From positions 62,001 through 126,000 of the forward strand of contig NZ_QBKI01000009.1 of NCBI RefSeq assembly GCF_003054055.1: a DNA stretch of 64,000 nt, read 5' to 3'. The DNA comes from Pontibacter mucosus (lineage in GTDB: Bacteria > Bacteroidota > Bacteroidia > Cytophagales > Hymenobacteraceae). The notes beneath the pieces are model-generated. The model did no database searches. It worked only from the letters and a program-made list of their open reading frames with translations, and was not told where the DNA came from. Within the stretch, counting starts at the first letter, position 1. Every line of letters begins with the position of its first letter. This document shows positions 47,361-56,015 of the stretch, piece after piece. Both the position numbers and the translations under genes were made by a program.

Positions 47361-48253
47361 GCACTGGAAGATGGAGCAGAAGTACCAGCGTCAGGAGAAG
47401 TTGGCTCTGAAGGGCTTGGAGCTGGCTCAGTAACGGAACCTGATCCTGAACCAGAGCCAGAAGACATTTCGCTAAGAGAGGCCTTGCTGTTGCCCAGCTT
47501 TACGTTGTCGATGTACCACACTCTCTTCTTCGTGTTCGTAGTCTCGCTTCCGTTCCAGTCCCACTTATAGATACCCACTTTCCAGCGAGGAAGCTCATAT
47601 CCTGACTTAATCGTAGCACCTGATCTGGACGCCACCTTCTTGTCGTTCAACCATACTTCAATCAGACCGTCAGATCCTCCTGAGTGTACCATGTGGATCA
47701 CAAACTTGTGCCACACGTTCTTCGTCATTTTACCAAGTGGCAGGCGGGCCTCGCCCACGTGCATGATAAATTCGCCGTTCTCAACTACCAGTACCGTATG
47801 TGGTGAACCTGATCCACCACCCTGGTGCCACTGCGTGATGATGTCTCTGCTCTTTTCGTCAGCGTAATCAGAAGATGGGAAATAACCGGCAAACGAGTAC
47901 CAACCCTCTTTGGCTCTGGTATCTTCAGGGAAAAGGAATTCGGTTCTTGTTCCGCCGCTAGCCTCAGCATCGGTGTCTCTCAGCTCGAAACGACCAGCTT
48001 TGGAACCTTCAAAGGCCGGGTTAGAAACCACGCTAAAGCCATAGTTTGTGCTGGCCTGGTGCTTAATACCACTAAAGCCGTTTCCGCTTTCGAAAGTCTC
48101 GTTGAAAATCAGGTTTGCAGAGGTTGCTAAATCAGTGGCTTCTGTGCCAAGTTCAGCGGTTGGTGTCATGTCCTCCAGTTCTTCTTTCTCGCATGACATT
48201 GTGATTGTGCCCACAAGTAGGGGCATAAGGATGTACTTGAATCTTGAATTCAT
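46589..48253 (-). CDS. Lipoprotein with polysaccharide-lyase-like domain and two Ig-like repeats
   Basis: The protein has 554 residues. The signal peptide ends in a lipobox (TITMSC, Cys21). A PF14099-type lyase domain (about 45-255; SGGTRTEFLFPEDTRAKEGW, DIITQWHQGGGSGSPHTVLV, RWKVGIYKWDWNGSE) is followed by a Ser/Pro-rich linker and two about 115-residue repeats, each with the segment KFELSGAQSKT and LHGDDGKGNFYYGNWNPP or its LHGDDGNGN variant, ending GTYTLKATPY. The same repeat appears in the secreted protein at 49269-52217. It is likely outer-membrane-anchored and surface-exposed. The lyase domain resembles that of the neighbour at 45633-46394. Confidence 0.83.
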   Translation of the reverse strand: MNSRFKYILMPLLVGTITMSCEKEELEDMTPTAELGTEATDLATSANLIFNETFESGNGFSGIKHQASTNYGFSVVSNPAFEGSKAGRFELRDTDAEASGGTRTEFLFPEDTRAKEGWYSFAGYFPSSDYADEKSRDIITQWHQGGGSGSPHTVLVVENGEFIMHVGEARLPLGKMTKNVWHKFVIHMVHSGGSDGLIEVWLNDKKVASRSGATIKSGYELPRWKVGIYKWDWNGSETTNTKKRVWYIDNVKLGNSKASLSEMSSGSGSGSGSVTEPAPSPSEPTSPDAGTSAPSSSADISGFTLIDSHYEKGVLPITNGAQISLSQLEYTKLNVQANTSSSVESVKFELSGAQSKTFTDSAAPFALHGDDGKGNFYYGNWNPPAAGTYTLKATPYKNGQAGTPVSVTFTIVNSGEHVLPENGGSTSGSNETALPSTSSDITGFTLIDSHTEKGVQTIADGSVIKLSSLAYTKLNIQANTSSSVENVKFELSGAQSKTYTDKGAPFALHGDDGNGNFYYGNWNPPAAGTYTLKATPYTNGQAGTPVTIKFTIQK

Positions 48254-49268
48254 ATTTTTTGGCTAAAAGTATGTTGGCTAAAAGGTGAAATTTTGTCTGA
48301 TGCTATAGAAACGCTATTGTATTTATCCTAATTTCTATTAGCCTCTATAGCGACGTGTTTTTAAAGTTTGGTTACAGATTTAATATTAAATAAAACTAAT
48401 ATTTAAAAATCTAAAGGTCTTTTCATAGGCAATTCAACTCACTAAAATTCAACATCATACCCATTATCAAGTTAAACAGCAGGAGCACATGTTTTTGGAC
48501 ATTTTCCTTCACTTGACTTCGACAAAGATAAACGGGCTGGTTTCAGATTTAAAAACCGTTTACCAATTTTAGCCTAAAAAACATTTTAAATAACCACAAC
48601 TTCTTTTTTACGTTATAATTTCTACACCCTGTGGAATCAAATAAGTTATATCAATGCTTAAATACTTTATAACATCTATTATTACGATTCCGGGCATGAT
48701 ATTCCATTATGTTGATTAATATAGCTTTATGTGATTTTTGATAAATGCAATACACCCGCTGTATCACCTGTTGCAGTAGACAATAAATCAGCTATTCTTG
48801 AATACAGCATTTTTCTCCTGGCCTGTGTCAGTAACAGAGACAAGGATAAGTACAAACACTCAATAAAACACTCTTTATCAGTCAATTACAGCACGAAAAT
48901 AGTATCTAAGGTGTAGCAGGCTCCAGAAAGGAATCAACTGCAACAGGTAAGCTACGGTCGTATGCATGGCCTTGGCACCTATGAATGTGTTGTGCTGCTA
49001 AGGAAGGACCAAAGCTGTTGACGGAGTTGCTACCAGGAGAATGAAGGGCTGAACGGTAAGTATAAGAAGAGCTCTTAATCCGGCGCCGAAAGCTGTATAG
49101 CTATAGCACAAACCTGTGTTCTAATATTTCTAGGTTAATAAGCATATTATTTATAATTAGCTCGTATAAGCATCTGAAACAGGCAGCCTGGCTATACTTC
49201 ATATATCGGCTGGCTGCCTGTTCTTAAGTTGTATCTGTGTCCACTTGTTAAATCAAAAGCAGCTCTCT
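48254..49268. other. Long AT-rich divergent intergenic region
   Basis: About 1,000 bases, AT-rich, lie between the lyase-lipoprotein gene (minus) and the secreted-protein gene (plus). A CAAAGATA octamer at 48533-48540 is a minus-strand TAnnTTTG match (TATCTTTG) about 280 bases before the lipoprotein gene. A hairpin lies at 49179-49221. A 61-codon frame at 48731-48916 has no signs of being real. Confidence 0.5.
49179..49221 (+). promoter_or_regulatory. Hairpin upstream of the large secreted-protein gene
   Basis: ACAGGCAGCC (49179-49188) and GGCTGCCTGT (49212-49221) pair perfectly around a 23-base loop that contains a TATACTT motif. It stands 47 bases before the ATG at 49269. It could be a leader structure or the terminator of an unseen transcript. 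Confidence 0.4.
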
Positions 49269-52217
49269 ATGAAGAACTTTACGCATCTCCTTCTTCTTTC
49301 TTTCCTTTTAGCAGTTTATGCACAAGCCGGCGCTCAGGACAACCAAAGCCCGGTTTTCACCTTTAACTCGAGCTGGAAGTACCTTGACAATGGCTCCAAC
49401 CAGGGACAGACATGGCGGGCAGCTGCTTTTGATGACAGTAGCTGGAAAAGCGGAAACGGCAAGTTTGGATACGGAATAACCGACGCGGCCACGGTAGTGA
49501 GTTATGGCCCAAAATCATCTCCTAAATACATCACCACCTACTTCAGAAAGGGCTTTACCCTAGCAGACTTGTCAGCATATACCTCATTTACAGCCAGAGT
49601 GAAAAGAGACGACGGCGTGGTGGTTTACCTGAATGGCCAGGAAGTATACAGGGATAACATGCCGACCGGAGACATCACCTATCAAACACTGGCCTTGGCG
49701 GGCGCTGCTGATGACGGGAAAGAGGCAAAGGCTTTCGCTATACCAGCCTCCTACTTCCAGGCAGGCACTAACGTACTAGCCGTAGAGGTGCATCAGTCAA
49801 AAGCATCATCCTCAGACTTGGCCTTCGACCTGGAGTTAATAGGAAACACGCAAGCAGTGCAGCAATATACACTGGCTATAGCTGTGAGTGGAAGCGGAAC
49901 AGTTACCAAGAGCCCCGACCTTGCCTCCTATAATAGCGGGAGCACCGTTACCTTAACAGCAGTGCCGACACAGGGATTTGTGTTCTCTGGCTGGAGCGGT
50001 GACGCAACCGGAACAGCAGTTCCGTTAACAGTTACCATGGATGCCAATAAGTCTATCAGGGCTAACTTTACCCCCTCTTCGGGCCTGCAGCAGGTAACTA
50101 GCTTCACGCTGATAAATTCCTCCAACGAGCAGGATATACAAGCCCTTACCGAAGGAACCGTACTAGGCCTGGCGTCCTTGCCCTCGAGCAAGCTAAATAT
50201 CAGGGCAAACACCTCTCCTTCAACCGTTGGCAGCGTGAAGTTTGAGTTGAGCGGGGCACAGACACAAATTTATACCGATAATGGCGCCCCCTATGCCTTG
50301 CACGGCGACGACGGAAAAGGCAATTACTACTACGGCAGCTGGAACCCACCGGCCACAGGCACTTATACGTTGAAGGCAACCCCTTACACCGGAAGCAAAG
50401 GAACAGGTGAAGCAGGCTCCCCCCTAACCATTACATTCACCATCGCGGCAGAAGCAGAGACACAGCCAGACAATACGCCACCAACAGTATCAAGTATAAA
50501 GCGCCATATACCGGTAAACAGCACTACCAGTGCCACCTCGGTTACCTACCGCGTTCTCTTCTCAGAAAAAGTTAGCGGGGTGGATGCCTCAGACTTCACG
50601 GCAACCATTGTGTCGGGCACCTTAACGGCGAGCGTTTCCGGAGCTACTGCGGCCAGCTCGGACGGCACTGCATACGATGTGACAGTTGGCCCCATAGGGG
50701 GAACAGGCACGATCAGGCTGGACCTGAAGGACAACGGGACGGGCATTGCAGACGGAGCCGGAAACGCCATTGTAACTGGCTTTACCACCGCAGAAACATA
50801 CCAGATACAACCCGAGCCGGACGCAGGCAAGGAGGGCTTTCTTTCCATTACCCCATTAAGCTCATTCCCCATACACACAAGCCTGGGCGATCAGCCTCAA
50901 TCTAAAGTATGGAAGTATGACGGCAAGTGGTGGGCCGTGCTACCTACCACCGGCGAGGGCACACATATCTGGAGACTCGACGGAACAACCTGGACAAAAG
51001 CACTGACCATCTCGGAGAGCGCTTTCACAAGAGCGGACTGTAAAGTATCCGGAAACACGGTGCATATCGTCTTGTTCAGAGGCGCAGCACTGCCCTCTTT
51101 GCTGGTTTCCGTAGAGTATGCCCCAGCCGCTGGTAATTATACCATGTGGTCGCAGCGAAACACAGCCGTATCCATTCCCCTGGATGCAGGCGTTAAGACA
51201 GTGACCCTCGACATTGACGGAACAGGCAGGATGTGGCTTGCCTCCAACGGCGACAGGAATGCGAACGTGAGGTGGAGTGACGCTCCTTACAGCACTTGGA
51301 GTACGCCGATAGCAGTAACCAACGGCCTTACAGATGACGACATCTGCGCTGTGGTTTACCTACCTGCATTAAAGAAGACCGGGTTGCTCTGGTCTAACCA
51401 AAACACCAAGCGGTTTGGCTTCAGGACCCATGCTGATGGAGCTGCACCTACCGAATGGTCAGCTGATGAGGTTCCGGCCTCTCAGTCGGCTATAGAAAGC
51501 GGCGATGGCATGGCGGACGACCACCTAAACATGGCAGTAGCCTCTGATGGCACCCTTTACTGTGCGGTTAAAACAGGGTATAGAACCGGACTGCCGCTAA
51601 TCTCCTTGTTAGTCAGACGGCCATCGGGTACCTGGGATGATCTCTACGAAGTATCAAAAGCCGGCAACCGCCCTATTGTGATTCTAAATGAAACAATAGG
51701 CAAAGTTAAGGTTATTTATGCTGCTCCAAGCGCCGGCGGTATACACTACAAGGAGTCCTCCACTTCCAGCATTAAATTTGGGTCCGAGCTCTCGCTTATA
51801 AAGGAAAGCAGCGACTATGCCACCAGCAGCAAAGAAAACTATACTTCTGAGATAGTGATATTTTCCTCCACCGGCAAGCAGGCATACTCTGTCCTGGCCA
51901 CTGATGTAGCCTCGGTGGTCACTTCTTCACCGGAACAGGCAGTTACGGAGCAAAACGGCTACAGGCTGTCAGTTTACCCAAACCCAATGCAGGACAAGGC
52001 TAAGTTGAACTTTACAATGCCTGAAAGTGGCTCATACACCATAGCCATTTATGACGCGAATGGTTCTTTGGTGGAGGCAATTAAGCATGGACAGGGCATC
52101 CGCCACGAAGAGGTTACCATGGAAGTGGAGCTGACCAACCGTTCGAGCGGACTCTATTTTATTAAGCTTCTCACGCCTTCGGGCTCCAGTACAAAAAAGG
52201 TCATCCTGAAAAAGTAG
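49269..52217 (+). CDS. Large modular secreted protein with type IX sorting domain
   Basis: The start at 49269 gives 982 residues opening MKNFTHLLLLSFLLAVYAQA, a signal peptide; an upstream in-frame TTG would bury it. In order: a galactose-binding-like domain (about 24-195; FTFNSSWKYLDNGSN), a B-repeat-like domain (about 200-265; GFVFSGWSGDATGTAVPLTV), an Ig-like repeat (about 270-385) like those of the 46589-48253 lipoprotein, another Ig-like domain (about 393-515), a beta-propeller-like region (about 515-890; MWLASNGDRN, WSDAPYSTWS), and a type A Por sorting domain (YRLSVYPNPMQDKAKLNFTM). It is exported by the type IX secretion system; its function is unknown. Confidence 0.85.
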   Translation: MKNFTHLLLLSFLLAVYAQAGAQDNQSPVFTFNSSWKYLDNGSNQGQTWRAAAFDDSSWKSGNGKFGYGITDAATVVSYGPKSSPKYITTYFRKGFTLADLSAYTSFTARVKRDDGVVVYLNGQEVYRDNMPTGDITYQTLALAGAADDGKEAKAFAIPASYFQAGTNVLAVEVHQSKASSSDLAFDLELIGNTQAVQQYTLAIAVSGSGTVTKSPDLASYNSGSTVTLTAVPTQGFVFSGWSGDATGTAVPLTVTMDANKSIRANFTPSSGLQQVTSFTLINSSNEQDIQALTEGTVLGLASLPSSKLNIRANTSPSTVGSVKFELSGAQTQIYTDNGAPYALHGDDGKGNYYYGSWNPPATGTYTLKATPYTGSKGTGEAGSPLTITFTIAAEAETQPDNTPPTVSSIKRHIPVNSTTSATSVTYRVLFSEKVSGVDASDFTATIVSGTLTASVSGATAASSDGTAYDVTVGPIGGTGTIRLDLKDNGTGIADGAGNAIVTGFTTAETYQIQPEPDAGKEGFLSITPLSSFPIHTSLGDQPQSKVWKYDGKWWAVLPTTGEGTHIWRLDGTTWTKALTISESAFTRADCKVSGNTVHIVLFRGAALPSLLVSVEYAPAAGNYTMWSQRNTAVSIPLDAGVKTVTLDIDGTGRMWLASNGDRNANVRWSDAPYSTWSTPIAVTNGLTDDDICAVVYLPALKKTGLLWSNQNTKRFGFRTHADGAAPTEWSADEVPASQSAIESGDGMADDHLNMAVASDGTLYCAVKTGYRTGLPLISLLVRRPSGTWDDLYEVSKAGNRPIVILNETIGKVKVIYAAPSAGGIHYKESSTSSIKFGSELSLIKESSDYATSSKENYTSEIVIFSSTGKQAYSVLATDVASVVTSSPEQAVTEQNGYRLSVYPNPMQDKAKLNFTMPESGSYTIAIYDANGSLVEAIKHGQGIRHEEVTMEVELTNRSSGLYFIKLLTPSGSSTKKVILKK

Positions 52218-52297
52218 GTGAACTTGATGTAACTGCAGACGGAGCATACTTTGTGCAAACATACTTACCCTGACTCTACTTTTATAGCCCTTAAAGT

Positions 52298-53320
52298 TTG
52301 GACACAGGTATCACCATTATAATTTGCACCTATAACGGGGCTCCGCGGCTTCCGGAGACGTTGCGGTACATCGCCTGTCAGCAGGTAAAACCGGGCGTGG
52401 CCTGGGAAGTTCTGGTGGTGGACAATGCCTCCTCCGACGGTTCAGCTGAGCTTGCAGCCACAACATGGCGCAAGCTCAGCTGCCCTGCCCCGCTTAAGGT
52501 GCTGCACCAGCCTCAGAAAGGCCTGACTTATGCCCGGGAGCTAGCCTTACAGGAGGCAGCCTACGAGTTTGTCTTGTTCTGTGATGATGACAACTGGTTG
52601 TCGCCGGGGTATGTGGACCTTGCCTTTGAGCTGATGAAGGACAACCCTGGCATTGGCGTCCTGGGTGGTTTCGGGGAGCTGGTGTTTGAGCAGGAGCCAC
52701 CGGCTTGGATGCACTACCTCACCGGTCTGGCCAGTGGCCCCCAGGCCATAACCTCCGGTAAAACGCAGTATAATGCCGTTTACGGCGCTGGCTGTACCAT
52801 GCGCAAAGCAGTGTTTGCGAAATTAAGGCAAGCTGGTTTCCATCCGCTCTTGTCTGATAGAAGAGGGAAAAAGCTCAGCGCAGGCGGCGACTATGAGTTA
52901 TGCTATGCCGCAGCCCTGGCGGGGTATGAAATCTGGTACGACGAAAGGCTCCGGTTCAAGCACTTCGTTCCGCAGCAACGTATCTCGGCAGCCTATTACG
53001 ACCGGCTCATGAAGGAAGGCGCCGAAAGCCTCGCGGTACTGATCCCCTACCGGCTAAGGGTTAACCAGAACTGCAAAGACGCGCTATACTTCAACGTCAA
53101 CCTCCTGAAAGTATTCATCTTCTATTTTAAAGGCCTGGTAATGCTCTTGCTTACCAGAACGGCCTCGGCCTTCCGGAAAAAGGAGACCACATACCTAAGG
53201 CTGAAGCTCCTCTCCTTCGTTTATAAACTCTATGCCCTGAGAAACTATACTTCCATGAAGCAAAACTTCAGGAAAGTACTTGACCTTGAGAGAAGGTTAA
53301 ACAGTAGCAGGCTTTTATAA
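52298..53320 (+). CDS. Glycosyltransferase family 2
   Basis: The protein has 340 residues with a GT-A fold. It opens MDTGITIIICTYNGAPRLPE, has EVLVVDNASSDGSAELAAT and VLFCDDDNWLSPGYV (metal-binding DDD), then QYNAVYGAGCTMRKAV. Its C-terminal part has a hydrophobic helix (about 270-288). The start is TTG at 52298; no suitable ATG lies nearby and the N-terminus fits the family. It sits between the two secreted type IX proteins, which is odd for a glycosyltransferase; a role in glycosylating those proteins is only a thought. Confidence 0.87.
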   Translation: MDTGITIIICTYNGAPRLPETLRYIACQQVKPGVAWEVLVVDNASSDGSAELAATTWRKLSCPAPLKVLHQPQKGLTYARELALQEAAYEFVLFCDDDNWLSPGYVDLAFELMKDNPGIGVLGGFGELVFEQEPPAWMHYLTGLASGPQAITSGKTQYNAVYGAGCTMRKAVFAKLRQAGFHPLLSDRRGKKLSAGGDYELCYAAALAGYEIWYDERLRFKHFVPQQRISAAYYDRLMKEGAESLAVLIPYRLRVNQNCKDALYFNVNLLKVFIFYFKGLVMLLLTRTASAFRKKETTYLRLKLLSFVYKLYALRNYTSMKQNFRKVLDLERRLNSSRLL

Positions 53321-53662
53321 GTATTTTTCACAGGTAACAATTGATGGCACCAGCGGCACAGCTACCATTTATTCATATCAGGATGCTCTGTCTGTGTTCA
53401 GATTTATACCTGGAAATGCGTCCCTATATAGCAAAAACAAGGTTATAGTCGCAACCTAGGCTCAAACACAAATATTCCTTTGTTTAGTAAAACTTTTTTT
53501 CATCTAAACCATATAATATCATTATAATTCCTAATTACACATTCCCATATTACTAATCGTGCAACGCTCGAAGCTAAGAGGCATAGCTTATACTTTGGCA
53601 CATCGAAGTATAACCGGCAATTAAAAAGGTTTGAAAGTTTAGCAGAAAAAAACCCTACTCTT
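53321..53662. other. AT-rich intergenic region
   Basis: About 340 bases between two plus-strand genes have no gene. A TTATACTTTGG stretch at 53590-53600 is the nearest thing to a promoter, but it does not match TAnnTTTG. Confidence 0.4.
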
Positions 53663-55069
53663 ATGATCAGAATTTTTACAGTTATAAGCCTTTTACTGGT
53701 ATCCTACATCTTCGCCGCAGCGCAGGAGTCCACAGGATTCCTGCAAGTGAACGAGCTTAAGCCCTTGCCCGCTACCAAAGACACAGGCGAGACGCCTCAA
53801 TCCAAAGTATGGTCCTACGCTGGCGCTTATTGGGCCGTATTGCCCGATGCCTCAGGCACGCACGTCTGGAAACTAAACGGGGATACCTGGGTCAGACAGC
53901 TTAAAATCTCAGACACACTTTTCAAAGCTGATTGCAAAGTAGTCGACAACCAGGTGCACGTGCTGCTCTTCAGGGGGCGGGACATCATCAGCATGGTTTC
54001 GCTGGAGTATGCCTCAGGATCCTATAAGTTCTGGTCAAAGCGGCCGGAAAAGGTAGACATCAACATTGGGAAAGACGCCTTTACAGCAACCATAGAGGTG
54101 GATAGCAAAGGCAGGATGTGGCTTGCCTCTGATGCAGCGTCCAGTGTTGATGTGCGCTGGAGCGACGCGCCTTATACTACCTGGAGCGAGCCGGTACGGC
54201 TTGCAGAGGGTTTAACCAACGACGACATCTGCTCTATTGTGGCGCTACCAGGCAAAATTGGGGTCATGTGGACGGACGTAACCAAAAAACGCTATGGGCT
54301 CAAGGTACACACGGATGATGCCGACCCCGCTTCCTGGTCAGAGGACGAAGTTCCCTCCTCACAGTCCGCCCTGGAAGTAGGAGGCGGCATGGTAGGCAAT
54401 ACCCTGAACCTGGTCTCTGCCAGCGATGGTACCTTGTATGCCGCCATCAAAACAAGCTTTAACACGGCGGGGCACCCAAGGTTGGCCCTGCTGATTAGGC
54501 GCCCCTCCGGTAGTTGGGACGACCTGTACCCGGTATCTTCAAGCGGAGACAGGCCTATTGTGATTTTAAATGAGAAAGCCAGAAAAGTCAGGGTTGTTTA
54601 CAACACCTCCATGGCAAACAACAACGATATCGTGTACAAGGAATCGCCAGCCAGCGATATATCCTTTACTCCGGAAACGCTACTCTTCAAAGGTCCTTAC
54701 ACCGATGCGACCAGTGCAAAAGACACATTTGACCAGGGTGTAGTCATCCTGGCTTCCAACGGCTCACAGACGGCGGGAGTGATAGCCTTTGACGAACTGC
54801 CGGACGAGCAATGCTGTGACTGGGCGCTGTACCCCAACCCCTTCAACGATACAACTTCCCTCTATTTTGCCACGCAGGGAGACGGCAGGTATCATCTCAC
54901 TATTTACAGCAGCTCCGGCGAAAAGATAACCTCCCTGTCCGGTGATGCAAGAGCCGGTGAAATGAACCGGATTGAGATCCTTGGAGAGCGCTTCGCGTCG
55001 GGCTTATACATGGTGAAGCTACAGACGGAGGAAAAATCGAGGGTGTTTAAGGTGATACTGAATAAGTAG
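53663..55069 (+). CDS. Secreted beta-propeller-like protein with type IX sorting domain
   Basis: The protein has 468 residues. A signal peptide (about 1-20, ending FAAAQ) is followed by a region (about 25-375) that aligns along its whole length with the C-terminal half of the 49269-52217 product: TPQSKVWSYAGAYWAVLPD, RMWLASDAASSVDVRWSDAP, LTNDDICSIVALPGKIGVMW and SGDRPIVILNEKARKV. A type A Por sorting tail (DWALYPNPFNDTTSLYFATQ to VFKVILNK) ends it. It is exported by the type IX system. The propeller has no recognised enzymatic motif. Confidence 0.85.
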   Translation: MIRIFTVISLLLVSYIFAAAQESTGFLQVNELKPLPATKDTGETPQSKVWSYAGAYWAVLPDASGTHVWKLNGDTWVRQLKISDTLFKADCKVVDNQVHVLLFRGRDIISMVSLEYASGSYKFWSKRPEKVDINIGKDAFTATIEVDSKGRMWLASDAASSVDVRWSDAPYTTWSEPVRLAEGLTNDDICSIVALPGKIGVMWTDVTKKRYGLKVHTDDADPASWSEDEVPSSQSALEVGGGMVGNTLNLVSASDGTLYAAIKTSFNTAGHPRLALLIRRPSGSWDDLYPVSSSGDRPIVILNEKARKVRVVYNTSMANNNDIVYKESPASDISFTPETLLFKGPYTDATSAKDTFDQGVVILASNGSQTAGVIAFDELPDEQCCDWALYPNPFNDTTSLYFATQGDGRYHLTIYSSSGEKITSLSGDARAGEMNRIEILGERFASGLYMVKLQTEEKSRVFKVILNK

Positions 55070-55089
55070 CTGCCCTGCCCCAAATACAG

Positions 55090-55131
55090 AAAGCCTCTCT
55101 CCTGCCAGCATCAGCAAGAGAGAGGCTTTTA
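55090..55131. terminator. Bidirectional terminator after the secreted-protein gene
   Basis: AAGCCTCTCTC and GAGAGAGGCTT form an 11-bp stem around a 16-base loop, followed by TTATAT. It separates convergent genes. Confidence 0.82.
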
Positions 55132-55150
55132 TATTTGGTAAGTATAAAAC

Positions 55151-55963
55151 CTACACCGCTACAGCGTGATCGCGCAGCACATCGTTGAGCGAGGTTTTCA
55201 GGTCGGTGCTTTCCTTGCGCTGCCCGATGATGAGGGCACACGGCACCTGGAACTCACCGGCCGGGAACTTCTTGGTATACGAACCAGGAATCACCACCGA
55301 ACGCGGCGGCACGTAGCCTTTATACTCCTTCGGCTCTGAGCCCGTCACGTCGATAATCTTGGAACTGCCTGTGATGGTAACGCCAGCGCCTATCACCGCT
55401 TCCTTGCCAATGCGGCAGCCCTCTACCAGTATACTTCTCGACCCGATAAAGGCGCCATCCTCCACAATAACAGGGGCAGCCTGCACGGGCTCCAGCACGC
55501 CGCCAAGGCCCACGCCACCGCTCAGGTGCACGTTTTTACCCACTTGCGCGCAGCTTCCAACAGTCGCCCAGGTATCAACCATGGTGCCGGAGTCTACGTA
55601 AGCGCCAATGTTCACGTACGACGGCATCATGATCACGCCGCTGGCCAGAAACGCACCGTAACGCGCCACGGCATGAGGCACCACACGCACGCCCAGCTGC
55701 TCGTAATTACGCTTCAGCGCAATTTTATCATGAAACTCAAAAGGTCCAACCTCTATCGTTTTCATTTGCTGGATAGGGAAGTATAGCAGCACTGCCTTCT
55801 TCACCCATTCGTTCACGGTCCACTCCTGCCCTGACGGTTCGGCCACACGCAGCACGCCTTTGTCCAGGTCCTCAATAACCGAGCGGATTGCCTCTACTGT
55901 GGCAGATTCTTTCAGCAGTTCACGGTTGTCCCATGCCTGCTCTATAATTTGTCTTAGCTCCAT
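55151..55963 (-). CDS. dapD: 2,3,4,5-tetrahydropyridine-2,6-dicarboxylate N-succinyltransferase
   Basis: The protein has 270 residues, the normal DapD length. An N-terminal helical domain (about 1-95) is followed by a left-handed beta-helix of hexapeptide repeats (VIMMPSYVNIGAYVDSGTMV, CAQVGKNVHLSGGVGLGGVL, AFIGSRSILVEGCRIGKEAV). It uses succinyl-CoA to convert tetrahydrodipicolinate to N-succinyl-2-amino-6-ketopimelate in lysine and diaminopimelate synthesis. It is a single minus-strand gene sharing a divergent promoter region with the glycosyltransferase at 56016. Confidence 0.95.
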   Translation of the reverse strand: MELRQIIEQAWDNRELLKESATVEAIRSVIEDLDKGVLRVAEPSGQEWTVNEWVKKAVLLYFPIQQMKTIEVGPFEFHDKIALKRNYEQLGVRVVPHAVARYGAFLASGVIMMPSYVNIGAYVDSGTMVDTWATVGSCAQVGKNVHLSGGVGLGGVLEPVQAAPVIVEDGAFIGSRSILVEGCRIGKEAVIGAGVTITGSSKIIDVTGSEPKEYKGYVPPRSVVIPGSYTKKFPAGEFQVPCALIIGQRKESTDLKTSLNDVLRDHAVAV

Positions 55964-56003
55964 TTCAAAATATGCTTGTTACCCAATATTGCGTAAAAGT
56001 AAG

Positions 56004-56011
56004 TATTTTTG
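56004..56011 (+). promoter_or_regulatory. Candidate -7 promoter element immediately before a start codon
   Basis: TATTTTTG matches TAnnTTTG and ends 4 bases before the ATG at 56016. If it is used, transcription would begin at or near the start codon, giving a leaderless mRNA. Confidence 0.4.
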
Positions 56012-56015
56012 ATGG

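Noticed and set aside
48731..48916. 61-codon plus-strand frame in the 1-kb intergenic region
   Set aside because: AT-rich composition, no ribosome site, no resemblance to a known protein and no conserved neighbour.
53590..53600. TTATACTTTGG as a Bacteroidota -7 promoter element
   Set aside because: The TAnnTTTG consensus needs two bases between TA and TTTG. In TATACTTTG the count is off by one in either reading, so the abundant heptamer is not simply the -7 box.
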